Assembly (NCBI RefSeq): GCF_004359215.1
Contig: NC_090626.1
Span: 765,385 to 829,384 of the forward strand
Direction of reading: 5' to 3'
Length of the DNA: 64,000 nucleotides
DNA from: Bremia lactucae
Lineage: Eukaryota; Oomycota; Peronosporomycetes; Peronosporales; Peronosporaceae
Of the stretch, positions 54,009 through 63,421 are shown piece by piece (positions within the stretch are counted from its first letter, which is position 1; the number at the start of each line of letters is the position of its first letter). Both the position numbers and the translations under genes were made by a program. The notes under the pieces were generated by a model. It did no database searches. It had not been told where the DNA came from and saw only the letters and a program-made list of their open reading frames with translations.

Positions 54009-54480
54009 CTAGGAAGGACTTTGGGTCACCTGACTTCGTGTCAGTACACTTTCAACTGTGCTGGACATGACATCAACTGCACAAGTCTCTCGCAGGAGCA
54101 CGTCCATTCCGGTGTCCCGCGTAGAGTTGGCAACTGTGCATGTACGCCAGTCTATCCATGGTTGGTGTCTTGCCAACCATGGCATGCCTAGGATGAGGTC
54201 ATTGAGACTCTCCATACCTAGCACCGTGAACTTCTCTCTGCAGGAGGAATCGCTAAAACTGAAGGCTATTTTTACTTGAACGACCTCAGATTTTACGAGC
54301 GCGCCGATCGCTTAACGAACGGTCACCTCTTCTCGCTTGCCATCCTGGCAAAGCGACTCATACATTCCCGGTCTCTGTTTAAGAGCAGCGAGTTTCACAG
54401 AATTCTGTGATGTATTCGGATCCATGAGAAGGGTTATCACGTGGTCATTGCCTCGTACTAAAGCGCTGCTATGTGAGTCG
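54009..54480 (-). pseudogene. Gypsy D protease
   Basis: Minus strand: LVRGNDHVITLLMDPN (position of the active-site Asp; the motif is DPN rather than D-S/T-G), KFTVLGMESLNDLILGMPWL, ARHQPWIDWRTCTV, the standard gypsy protease ending. 71 residues are open at 54009-54224. Confidence 0.65.
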
Positions 54481-54502
54481 AACGCGGCCATTGTGGATCA
54501 CT

Positions 54503-54588
54503 AAGTGATCCTCACCCTAGTAGAAGGTCATATTACTTCATATGAAGTAATTGTAACGGTGTGTAACAGGGCACTTTTACCCGTTACA
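54503..54588 (-). repeat. LTR fragment, gypsy D, 5' side
   Basis: GTGATCCTCACCCTAGTAGAAGGTCATATTACTTCATATGAAGTAATTG...CACTTTTACCCGTTACA. In direct orientation with 47035-47126. Confidence 0.65.
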
Positions 54589-54800
54589 GTTTTGTATTGA
54601 ATTACGATGTGGTGTTCATTATTGTACTATTTAATTTAGAAAATTACAAATTCTCTACAAGAGCATGCTCTCATCGACAGTGGTCATATTATTAGGATAA
54701 AAACCTAGCCTATATTTAATATATTTTTAAAAGCAGAGCCTAAAAGCGCTGGTCAACTGAGAATTACATAAATAGCTTTTGCTCTGTCTTTGACGCCCCT

Positions 54801-55352
54801 TCACGTTCCCGCATCTCTTGAAATTACTGGACCCATCCTGACGACTGCTACTTTACCACTATTGCTACCAAACCCCTCGTCATCTTCTGTCGTTTCCAAA
54901 TTGATAAAGGCCTTCACCTTCTCCCCTTCATAAAAGGTAATATTTGGAAAGCCAGTCAGTGTTTTTTCATTCGTGGTTGTTGTGTCCTCAATCGTGAGCT
55001 TTCCTCTATCGTCCCGGGAAATCGTCATGATGTTGTTTCCCTTTGACGTAGCTGCTCTTTTAATGGTAATTTCGTCGCCATCCTCCGTCTTGATAGTTGT
55101 CATGCGCACGCTATTCTCCGAATGGTTCAATGTACTCTCTTCTGGCAGCACAGCCTTCTTCGGGCTCCTGTCTGTCAAATTAAGAGTCTGTGTCCGACGA
55201 ACCATGTCTTCAGCGACCGTAAATCCGTCGCGAAAAGTCCTTGTGGCAGGTATGGCGTTGCTGTTACGTAGCATGGTTACTGAAAGCAGCAACAATGCCC
55301 CTGTCAACACTAGCAGGAAGAAAAGTCGCTCTTTTGATGCGTGCCGCCGCAT
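54801..55352 (-). CDS. Small membrane-anchored or secreted protein of unknown function
   Basis: 183 residues from the ATG at 55352, chosen because it places a basic start before one strong hydrophobic helix (LFFLLVLTGALLLLSVTML, residues 9-27); an upstream ATG at 55481 would add 43 residues overlapping the divergent neighbour. The rest is hydrophilic, Thr/Glu/Asp-rich (MTTIKTEDGDEITIKRAATS; IEDTTTTNEKTLTG) with N-glycosylation sites. No RXLR, LFLAK or other effector motif. Could be a signal-anchored or secreted protein; family not recognised. Confidence 0.6.
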   Translation of the reverse strand: MRRHASKERLFFLLVLTGALLLLSVTMLRNSNAIPATRTFRDGFTVAEDMVRRTQTLNLTDRSPKKAVLPEESTLNHSENSVRMTTIKTEDGDEITIKRAATSKGNNIMTISRDDRGKLTIEDTTTTNEKTLTGFPNITFYEGEKVKAFINLETTEDDEGFGSNSGKVAVVRMGPVISRDAGT

Positions 55353-55573
55353 TTCGCACTCGCACTCGATTGTTACAACGTGCAATACCGGTATGGAAAC
55401 AGTACAACGCAACAGGGTTTGAAAGTAAAAATTAAAAAAAAAAAACGATTCGGTCGAACCGGTCTTAGCACATGAAGCCAAACAGCGATGCCGGTACGTG
55501 CAGTCTATCGTACCGGTATCTTAACGTGTACACGCTTGGTCGCATAGCTCAATTTACAAGCGTATCCCGCGGA
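55353..55573. promoter_or_regulatory. Divergent promoter region
   Basis: About 220 bp between the two likely start codons (55352 minus, 55574 plus). It contains an A run (55435-55445) and TACCGGTA palindromes (55512-55519 and a partial one near 55492). Both genes are likely regulated from here. Confidence 0.45.
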
Positions 55574-58500
55574 ATGGAGTCGGGCACGTGTGTACCCCTG
55601 GACGATCCGCTTAGCGGTCGATTCCGCGTCATCCTTGATCTATTTATGGTGGTAGCACTAGCAATAGCGCTAGCATTCATTCTTGTTCGCGTCACGTCGA
55701 GCGAAACGCGTTCATTACGTAGCAGCAATAGCCCCAGCGCAAGCCCACAGGCTCTTCGCAATTCAAAAGGCACTAAACGAGCCTCAAGCGTACGTGATCG
55801 ATTAGAGCACGAAACACGCCTTCGACTTCCGCGGCGATCGACGTACTATTCGATGCCGTTCTTTGCAGATACGGTAGCGAACAAGCAAGAATTTGTCGAC
55901 AGCTTTATCGAGCTCGGTGAAGCTTCTTTAGACGGATGGTTACTAATTAAAAAGGGGGTACAACGTGGTAACCACTGGAAAAAACGCTACGTAGTGCTCG
56001 ATGCGCGTGCGCGGATTAAATACTACACAAACGTTGATGCTGCACGGCGCAACTTTAACGTGAAAGGATCGTTAGCCGTCCATGCAGTCAAGCCCGCGGA
56101 TCCGTTCGAATTTGGCGCGAATACACTCGAAATTCGAGGTACGTTAGGTGGTACGTATTTTTTTCGAGCCGAAGACGACATGGCTGCGCGCTCGTGGCTC
56201 TGTGTGCTTACCATGCGCGCAATCCAAGGCCGTGTACCCGGACGCATTGACAGCGTCCTTAGTGCTGCGGTAGTCATGCCAAATCCAACGTTTCTAAGCA
56301 ATTCAGCGCCTCCAGTAGTGTCGTCGTCGTCGTTAAAGCTTCATCCCGTAGCCGAGTCGAATGAGACTGGCTATAATAGAATGAGCGTCGCAGGCGCGCT
56401 CAAGCATGCAAGCAATTCCGACGACACTAGCGCAGAGACACGCTTAAAATCGCATTCGTTCGAGCTCGTGGTCCAAGACATGACGTACGACAAGGACGCG
56501 GCTTTGCGTCAATTTTACGTCGTGGCCAAGTTCAAATCGGAACTGCACGATTACTCAAGTGTCCCCGTTGGTCAAACATCGCCCAAGCCACGCGGAGAAA
56601 AGGGTGAGAAAAATGCGGTTATTAAATGGAATGAAAAGCTCACGTGGCACTTTCAAGACCACTTGTGTTTTGAGTGCCCCGAGTGTCGCGCATTAGGAGC
56701 AACGTCCGGTGCATTCTGTGGATTGCCAGACATTTTAGTGCTTCACGTCTATGAAATCCATTTGCGGTACCTTACAACCAAGATTGGCGAGCTGTCCTTG
56801 TCACTTCGAGAGCTCTTGGGTTTCACCGGAATGCGAACCGCGCAATTCACGTGTGCGTGGCCCGTCACGTCCGCGCGCGACGCGATTCTTGGAGAATTGT
56901 TGCTTTCGTTTAAATACGCAGTAAACAAGGCGGGCGGCGCGGAGCTCATGCCGTTCCTCGTGACGTCCGCGGACGAGCGCGAGTTCGTGGGCGAGTTTCC
57001 CCTCCATCCCGCACTGCCGAGCGCGTTTGCCTTTTATCAAACCTTTTTAGCCAATCACACGTCCGATCGTATGAAAGAGTATTATAAAGAACGTGGGGAT
57101 ACGGAAGTCGAGGTCGGGGATTGGACGAAATCCAAGGAATATGGCGGTCAAGTCCGTGTCATGAGCTGTCGGTCGCCCACGAACGCCTCGATCGGTCCGT
57201 CGCATACAATGACGACGACCACGGACCACGTGCCATTTGATGACAACAGTTTGGACGAGTCGGCAAAACTCGTGATGCAGTCCAAGGTCGTGATGCACGA
57301 TATTCCGTACGGCGACTGTTTCTCCGTGGAAAAACTCACGGTTGTCGAGCGCGTGGCGTCGAGTGATGGAAGTCCTGGGAAGCTCGTGGCAAAGATCTAC
57401 TTGGGTGTGCCATTCTCCAAAGGCTGTATGTTCAAGTCAAAGATCATTTCCGCGACGCGGGAAGCCATGGCGAGTTCCTCGCGGTTGTATTTCCACCTTG
57501 TGAATCAATCCATGGAGAACGCGAGTGCATTGACGCCAATGGAACCCGTGAAACCGTTTTTAGTCTCCAAGGACGAAGATCGACAAGTTGTAGGCGAGTA
57601 TGATGTGCATCCGGCTGTGAAAGATGCACTACACTTTTTTGATTTGTTTTATGCGGAGAATACCCTTGCACGATGGCAGAGCATTTTTAAAGAGGCTGGC
57701 GATACCGAGCACGTGGTAAGCAAGTGGGAAGACAGTGCCGAGTACGGTGGTCAAGTGCGGGAGATGAAGTATCGAGCCAAGAGCAATTCGCCTTTAGGTC
57801 CGTCGTCGACCATGGCCGAGCAACTCGTTCACGTGCCGTTTTCGTCTCAAAACCGCGATTCCGTGGATGCGGATCGACTCGTTATTGAACACAAATTAAC
57901 GCTATTGGAAATTCCGTATGGTGACTGTTTCCACGTTGAAACGGTGTATGTAATTGAGCCACGGACAGATGCAGGAGGATCGTCATTCGTTGCAAAAGTC
58001 TCGGTCGGGATTCCGTTTTCCAAGAGCACTATGTTCAAGTCCAAGATCATGTCGGCTACGAAAGAAGGCATTGTCAAGAGTACTGCATTGATTTTTGAAG
58101 GACTGAAGAAAGCGTTGGATGCAGAAGACGCAGACAATGCGTTGGATGGAGTCCAGAGTGGTCCTGTCGCCGCATCACAAAGCCGCTCGCGTCGAGATTC
58201 GTCCACTGGCATGGGTTCTCGTCGCGGTCCGAGGGTGGCGCGGTACAATAGCACTCTTGATGGCAGCGTGGCCCTTGAAGAGATTTTTGAGAACCAGCGC
58301 GTGAGTATGTTTGGCAAATGGGCCCCCAACCACTTGCTTCCGACGGATCGTCCACGCTTTTCCAATCGAGATGGCGATAAAGCCATGAGCTTTGAACAAG
58401 TATCGCTTCTGCCTCATTGGAGCTGGACAACTCCGTGGCGCATTGACAAGAGCTACACGGATTGTGACGACGAAGGATGGAGTTATGCCACGGATTTTCC

Positions 58501-58702
58501 ACGGTTTAAATTTCATTTGGCACGAGGAAAGTCGAGCATGAAGCGCTTGGGAGCATCCGTGCGTCGTCGTCGTTGGATCCGCATGATGGCGTCCGTGCCG
58601 CCAGAGACTGGCACGGACCCAATGAGCTCTCTTCACTCGAGTGTGCGCTCGAATCGAAGCCGAGCTAGTCAGAACAGCAGCAGTAGCTCCATTGGTTCTT
58701 AG
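55574..58702 (+). CDS. PH / C2-like / double VASt domain protein, membrane-anchored
   Basis: About 1042 residues from the ATG at 55574 (an upstream in-frame ATG at 55472 adds 34). Near the N-terminus one membrane helix (VILDLFMVVALAIALAFILV); then a PH domain DGWLLIKKGVQRGNHWKKRY to FFRAEDDMAARSWLCVLTM; a C2-like region (SFELVVQDMTYDKDAALRQF ... VLHVYEIHLRYL); then two VASt (StAR-like) domains, first from EFVGEFPLHPALPSAFAFYQ to MFKSKIISATREAM, second from VVGEYDVHPAVKDALHFFDL to MFKSKIMSATKEGI, each with EYGGQVR, HVPF, IPYGDCF and VPFSK/IPFSK blocks. VASt domains bind and move sterols or other lipids at membrane contact sites. The tail is Ser/Arg-rich. Intact, no intron. The partner membranes and lipid are not known. 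Confidence 0.85.
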   Translation: MESGTCVPLDDPLSGRFRVILDLFMVVALAIALAFILVRVTSSETRSLRSSNSPSASPQALRNSKGTKRASSVRDRLEHETRLRLPRRSTYYSMPFFADTVANKQEFVDSFIELGEASLDGWLLIKKGVQRGNHWKKRYVVLDARARIKYYTNVDAARRNFNVKGSLAVHAVKPADPFEFGANTLEIRGTLGGTYFFRAEDDMAARSWLCVLTMRAIQGRVPGRIDSVLSAAVVMPNPTFLSNSAPPVVSSSSLKLHPVAESNETGYNRMSVAGALKHASNSDDTSAETRLKSHSFELVVQDMTYDKDAALRQFYVVAKFKSELHDYSSVPVGQTSPKPRGEKGEKNAVIKWNEKLTWHFQDHLCFECPECRALGATSGAFCGLPDILVLHVYEIHLRYLTTKIGELSLSLRELLGFTGMRTAQFTCAWPVTSARDAILGELLLSFKYAVNKAGGAELMPFLVTSADEREFVGEFPLHPALPSAFAFYQTFLANHTSDRMKEYYKERGDTEVEVGDWTKSKEYGGQVRVMSCRSPTNASIGPSHTMTTTTDHVPFDDNSLDESAKLVMQSKVVMHDIPYGDCFSVEKLTVVERVASSDGSPGKLVAKIYLGVPFSKGCMFKSKIISATREAMASSSRLYFHLVNQSMENASALTPMEPVKPFLVSKDEDRQVVGEYDVHPAVKDALHFFDLFYAENTLARWQSIFKEAGDTEHVVSKWEDSAEYGGQVREMKYRAKSNSPLGPSSTMAEQLVHVPFSSQNRDSVDADRLVIEHKLTLLEIPYGDCFHVETVYVIEPRTDAGGSSFVAKVSVGIPFSKSTMFKSKIMSATKEGIVKSTALIFEGLKKALDAEDADNALDGVQSGPVAASQSRSRRDSSTGMGSRRGPRVARYNSTLDGSVALEEIFENQRVSMFGKWAPNHLLPTDRPRFSNRDGDKAMSFEQVSLLPHWSWTTPWRIDKSYTDCDDEGWSYATDFPRFKFHLARGKSSMKRLGASVRRRRWIRMMASVPPETGTDPMSSLHSSVRSNRSRASQNSSSSSIGS

Positions 58703-59063
58703 ATGGCGGACAATACGAATTAATTTTAAAATGGCGCTTCGACTTTTCTGTGAGAACATAGAACTGTATGAAAACTATATGAAGCCTTCCAATTCGAAAC
58801 ACTCGACCTGCGCCACGACTTTTAAGAGGACAAAGTGTCCTGGTCGGTAAGGATTTCTTCCGGGAAAAAAGCATAATGGGTTGAAATAAGATTTAAGGAA
58901 TTGTTGAACTTGTTGTGGACCACGCAGTTTGTTTCTAACCGAGTGGTCCACATCATTCATTACCCAGGCGATGCCTTTCACGCTTTGGTAAAAAGAATAC
59001 CTATGCATACTAATTATACGAAGCGTGTGTATCATTCATTATAAACGTGGAGAATTGTGTGTA
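58703..59063. other. Intergenic, no gene recognised
   Basis: 3' ends of two convergent genes (PH/VASt and NLP). No RNA gene or repeat was seen, apart from short GGACCACGCAG / GAGTGGTCC matches around 58917-58950 that can pair. Confidence 0.5.
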
Positions 59064-59801
59064 CTAAAATGGCGAGGCCTCGCTGACCTTGGCCATAAAA
59101 AACTGATCGTTAATTGGCACTTCGAGGTAAAAATTAATAGCTTCGTTTAAAGCCCTCCGAGCGACATCCGGCATTTGCTCCCACGTGATCATGTCTTGGA
59201 AAACACCTTCTTCAGAGGTAATGTTCACCGCGTGGGTGGATTCTGTGGCTTTCGCGTACATGACTTTGAGGTGTTTCCCTGTAAGAGCGTGTGCAGGGCA
59301 TGGAGCGTACCTATGGTCCTTTGACGTCGAGCAACCTATAATTTGTGGCTCTTCTGTGCCAGGATTGTTGACAAAGACAACGACGTGTTCGAAACCATGA
59401 CGGTGACCTCTTCCAGATTCTGGCGCGTTCTTTGGGAAGTACCACATGTACATGATCGCCCACTTGTCCGCCATCCAAGTGGAGCGACTGTAAACCTGCG
59501 ACCCATAGCCGGACCCTCGGCAGCTGCCGGCAGCTTTGCCACTGTTCCGTAGACCATCGCTGACTTCGCCCTTGTCGTTCACAACGGGATACGGAACACA
59601 CCCAGAGGCAACTTTAAGCTGTGGCTTGAACGCAAGTGCAGCCTTTTCTGAAATCGTCGTGGCGGGTCGTTCCGGAAATGGCTGCACTTGATTGTGCGAG
59701 ATTGCCGTGGGCTGCCACTTGCCCTGAGCTCGTACTTGATCATGGACTTGAAGAAAGCCTGCTGCGAACAATGAGGCGATTGATACGGTCCAAAACTTCA
59801 T
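59064..59801 (-). CDS. NLP family protein (NPP1-like), heptapeptide variant
   Basis: 245 residues. The start at 59801 is chosen because it gives a good signal peptide (basic MKFW, hydrophobic core, AQG cleavage region); an ATG at 59900 would add 33 residues. Secreted into the host apoplast in this family. Visible: two conserved Cys (ASGCVPYP and GSCRGSG, type 1 NLP), the YMWYFPKN block, and the central heptapeptide as GHRHGFE where cytolytic members have GHRHDWE. The Asp of that motif binds a divalent cation in cytolytic NLPs, so by family knowledge this copy is probably non-cytolytic, like many NLPs of biotrophic downy mildews. No frame break. Confidence 0.88.
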   Translation of the reverse strand: MKFWTVSIASLFAAGFLQVHDQVRAQGKWQPTAISHNQVQPFPERPATTISEKAALAFKPQLKVASGCVPYPVVNDKGEVSDGLRNSGKAAGSCRGSGYGSQVYSRSTWMADKWAIMYMWYFPKNAPESGRGHRHGFEHVVVFVNNPGTEEPQIIGCSTSKDHRYAPCPAHALTGKHLKVMYAKATESTHAVNITSEEGVFQDMITWEQMPDVARRALNEAINFYLEVPINDQFFMAKVSEASPF

Positions 59802-60860
59802 TTGACGTGAACTTGACCAAGCAGAATCGACAAATGACGACGTCTTTGCTGCAAAGATGGCCCGTATAACTTTGCTGCTTATTTGATACTTTAAGGCCAC
59901 AGATCGTTTATCTCAATTCTTAGCGACAGTGCAGTGATATTGCGTCTTTACAGAAAGGATCGACTATGCATTGGAGCGTTATTTCGGATAGCTATTGTCG
60001 AAGGGACGTTATTGTCGTGGCTAGTAGTGACTTCAAAGCATGCTCTTAAGTGCTTTTCAAATCTTGATGAATACAGATGTTTGCAAACAATAAATAGGTT
60101 CAATTAAAGTCGAGTTTGATTTGGCAAAGTCGGTTCGGCGTTACAATAAAGCGATAGTGGATATGTGCATGATGACATTGTTGTAACCATTACACTTCAA
60201 GCAATCGATGCACTTAGTGGGTATTGTCCGTCCCTAACGCTTTCTTTATGGCAGAAAAACTACCATTTAATGCGCACGCAGCAAGTTGCTGCTGTATGAT
60301 CGAACTTCCTATATATCCTTATGCATATTAGACTTAATCGTCGAATGTTAAGTTGCTGCCACAGTGTTGAAGTGTGACAAGGCTGACGATGTTAAATACG
60401 CTGTTATTTGTCATACTCTTTTTTCTGCCTGTAATCGTGTAAAATAGGAAGCAGAAAGATCGAAGCAAATGGATGCTTGCATCATTATATCAACAGACGA
60501 CATTACGGCGAGATGCGCATTGTCCAAATATTTTGTCGCTTTGAATTTGTTACACACGGATTCAATGAATTTGATTTGTCGACTATGACTTTTGAGTTGG
60601 TCTGCCATAAAATCGACAAAGTGGTGTAATGCTTGCAAAGCACCCCACGTACAAACAATATAATGTTGTTTGGATTCCATTACGATTAGTCACAACCTAA
60701 AAACCGTGCCGGGTACAACGAAAATGACAACTCTTTACAAACTTGAACTTTTTTTTGTGAATAAGTCCAACAATATCTTCTCATTCCTAGATAACGCAAA
60801 CCCAATTTAAACTAAATGGCTTGAGACGACAAAGCCTCGCAAGGACTTGGTGCCTTTAAA
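59802..60860. other. Intergenic between the two NLP loci
   Basis: Holds the NLP promoter. An 89-residue minus frame (60411-60680) is open but has no known motif, signal peptide or repeats; it may be spurious. The rest is AT-rich. Confidence 0.45.
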
Positions 60861-60861
60861 G

Positions 60862-61071
60862 AGCATATAACGCAGACGGCATTGGAAAGGTTCGCTTTTG
60901 ACTTCAAGCCTGAGATTCTTATCAAGGCAGAGTGTGTTACGTATCCGTCGTGAACGAACACGGCGACATCGGCGATGGCCTACAGAATGCAGGCAAAGCG
61001 TCAGGCAAATGCCGAGGATCTAATCATGGCTCTCAGATCTACGGCCGCGCCGCAAAATTAAAGACGTATGG
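60862..61071 (+). pseudogene. NLP pseudogene, N-terminal piece, cut by a retrotransposon
   Basis: Plus-strand coding remnant of a second NLP, opposite in orientation to 59064-59801. It carries the FDFKP stretch, the first conserved Cys region, then a one-base frameshift around 60943-60950 (stop TGA in the original frame), then the GLQNAGKASGKCRG-like second Cys region. It ends at 61071, where a family C LTR begins; any remainder would be past the element, outside the window. The signal-peptide part is not seen. Confidence 0.7.
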
Positions 61072-61618
61072 TGTAGGCGGGCGCGTCGTAATGCGGCCAC
61101 GCGTTACTTAGGCACACACCTAGCACGGCGAGGAAGCGGTTAAATCTGCTTCTCTTGCGTGCAGTGAGGCAGTTGTGGTGGGCGCGTTAGCGACCTCACC
61201 CAACACACTAAGAACTCTGGTTAAGTCTCGTCACGGGAGCGGTAATCCGTCTCCTCGTGCGCACTTACCAAGTAGGAAGTAGTTATCAGACTGATTTATA
61301 TTTAATAGACTTAAATACAAATACCTATTTTTACCAATTAAAATGTTATCTCTAAAGATATCATTTAATATGTATTACGAGCGTATCTTTATAGATACCT
61401 CGCGTAACGGATGACGCTAGCCGTCATCACGCTGGGCGTCATCCGTCCTAATGTGATTGCACCCATGTGCATCACATCCACAAGGGTTGGTCACAAATGT
61501 GCACCACACCCGAGTATTGGGTCTAATTACTATTATTAAGTAATTGACCATCCCCTTAAGTACACCAACTGTACTTAACGGGGACTGTGTGACATAGGGG
61601 CAACTTTAGCCCGTTACA
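61072..61618 (-). repeat. 3' LTR of a minus-sense gypsy C element
   Basis: 547 bp from TGTAGGCGGGCGCGTC to TTTAGCCCGTTACA. On the minus strand AGGGGGATGG (61619-61628) directly precedes its TGTAACGGGC end, a polypurine tract, so the element is minus-sense with its body to the right. Outer flank TATGG. Confidence 0.85.
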
Positions 61619-61750
61619 CCATCCCCCTATTTAAGAACGAATTTACATTTTTAAATTCGTCAAAGAGGGGAGAGGAACTGCGAGCAGCTTTACGCGCCGC
61701 TAGTTCACTCGATCACTCTAGCGCACGTGTTTCCATACACGGCGCCCAAG

Positions 61751-63254
61751 ATGCCACCTAAAAGGGGCCACGTTGGTGGGTCGTCTGCGAAGACGCCCAC
61801 TCAACCTCGCACTAAGCGCACGCGCCGCGTTAATTCGCCGGCCGCGTCTTATGCCTTAGTCGGAACGCCGACAGCCACTGCGGCTGTCGCGTTAATAGGG
61901 CTAAAGGATCCATCCCACTTTAACAGTGAGGATGTTGATCCGTCGCTCATAGTAGTGATGCGGACAACGAGCTCATGAGGAGTGATGATGCGGCATTATT
62001 GCCCACTCAAACTTCTCTCATGGCTCACAACATGGAGACAGCATCATTTACGAATGCTGTCCCATCGCCTGCGCTGGAAAGCGCAGCGACAGGTAATGAG
62101 AGCGCTGCCCATAAAGGCGCAGCCGCTTCTCCGTTGGGTTTAACCACAACGCCTTATGCTCAGACCATAATCCATAATGGTTCTGACATAGAGGATTTGG
62201 AACCTAAAGCTCCGCCGACGACACGTGAACGTGCTCAGTCGGTGTCACAATCCAGTCGTTTAGAACGTGGCTATGTGACGGGTGGCATTTCAAGGATGCC
62301 CCCTCCATCTAAATGGCCTCGTTTACACGGGCCAAGAGCGTCGCTTCAAAAGCGCGCTCTTGTAGACGCACATAATTAATATAGCGTCTTTACATCATGA
62401 AGGCTCAGGGAAAATCGCTTGGGCATATTTTCCCGGTCCCGGTCGTGTTGCGTTCAAACGAAACGCCCGACCAATACGAGGCGGAATTCCTGCGCCGCAT
62501 TCATCCGCATTCTGATGCGATGAAACAGCGGTCGCATCGAAAATTTCGCCCGCTTTCGTGTGAAAGAAATTATGGGCGGTACTGTACCCCCTGTTTCTTC
62601 TCACAACGCTACTTCTGTTAGTCCATTCGAGACTAGCGAAGAGGGCTCAACCGGTGCTCCTTTTCATAGGCAGCCACTAAGCCGGGCACATCAATACGTA
62701 TGGTATCGATCGGTTCCCAAGAGTCAAAACTCTTCGGGTAATAACCTTTCCATTGGACGAGGATCTGATATCCTTGCCTCACGGAGCGGTGGGCAGGCAA
62801 CCTTCAAACAAGGAAGCCTTGATTGCAGGCGGCGACCGATAAAAATGGCGATCTCGCCCAAATACTCGCGGCTGTCTTACCTTTCTCCGTTCAATTACAG
62901 GCGTTTAGCGCTGCTGAACGACGTATTGCGGATCTCGAGGGTCAAGTCTCGCGACTGACCTCGAATCTCGTTGATGTCTGAGCGAAGGCTAGCCAGGGTT
63001 ATAAACGCCTGAAGACTCGCTTGGACCTCTTTGAGAGGATAATGCTGAGGGATCCGCGTTACTCGCGTGATGTCCCTCGCTCTCCAAGTCCTGTTCGTGG
63101 TGGGAGGCATCGGTCCGATAGCTTTTCGCCTTCACCGTCCCCCTCACACGAACGACGCTCGACTCACAGTCGGCGTCACCCATCGGTCTCCTTAGACGGA
63201 TGGGGATATGTGACCTCATTTGGGTCTACATACCGTTTCAGTCGACCCATGTAA
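61751..63254 (+). pseudogene. Gypsy C antisense ORF (best copy)
   Basis: Plus strand, opposite to pol. Begins MPPKRGHVGGSSAKTPTQPR with a basic KRTRRV cluster (possible nuclear signal), 133 bp from the LTR. After a frameshift: 61975-62379 (NESAAHKGAAASPLGLTTTP, TTRERAQSVSQSSRLERGYV); 62397-62621 (SNETPDQYEAEFLRRIHPH); then a coiled coil around 62880-63050 (LQAFSAAERRIADLEGQVSR, SQGYKRLKTRLDLFERIM) and an Arg/Ser-rich tail (RSPSPVRGGRHRSDSFSPSP, SHERRSTHSRRHPS) ending at 63254. About 500 residues in all with three to four lesions. No known domain; copies at 40693-41194 and 47282-48660. Confidence 0.6.
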
Positions 63255-63421
63255 AATACGGGGTGCGTCTTCATACACGGGGAAGGGTGAGCCTATAATT
63301 GAGGTCTCCAACCTCTTCTACCACCGCCCAATGAAACGCATCAACAACTTCGTAGTACCTCCAGGTAGTACAGAAATTGCATTTTTAGGAAGGATAGCAG
63401 TACTATATAGTACTTTTTCAC

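Larger units (their letters stand above)
47127..54502 (-). mobile_element. Ty3/gypsy D element, minus sense, with antisense ORF
   Basis: Minus-strand order from the right: LTR fragment (54503-54588), protease (54009-54480), linker and reverse transcriptase (twice, because of the duplication at 50363-51972 / 52221-53830), RNase H, integrase (48840-50141), then on the plus strand the antisense ORF (47282-48660), then the polypurine tract and LTR fragment. Sense gag and most of the 5' LTR are deleted between 54480 and 54503. Frameshifted throughout. Confidence 0.78.

Noticed and set aside
57847..58759. Long minus-strand open frames (142-194 residues) opposite the VASt gene
   Set aside because: They are antisense to conserved domains, no motif is seen, and their openness is due to codon bias of the true gene.
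60411..60680. 89-residue minus-strand ORF as a candidate effector
   Set aside because: No signal peptide, no RXLR or other effector motif, and no repeat or family resemblance. Kept only as an unassigned frame in the intergenic entry.
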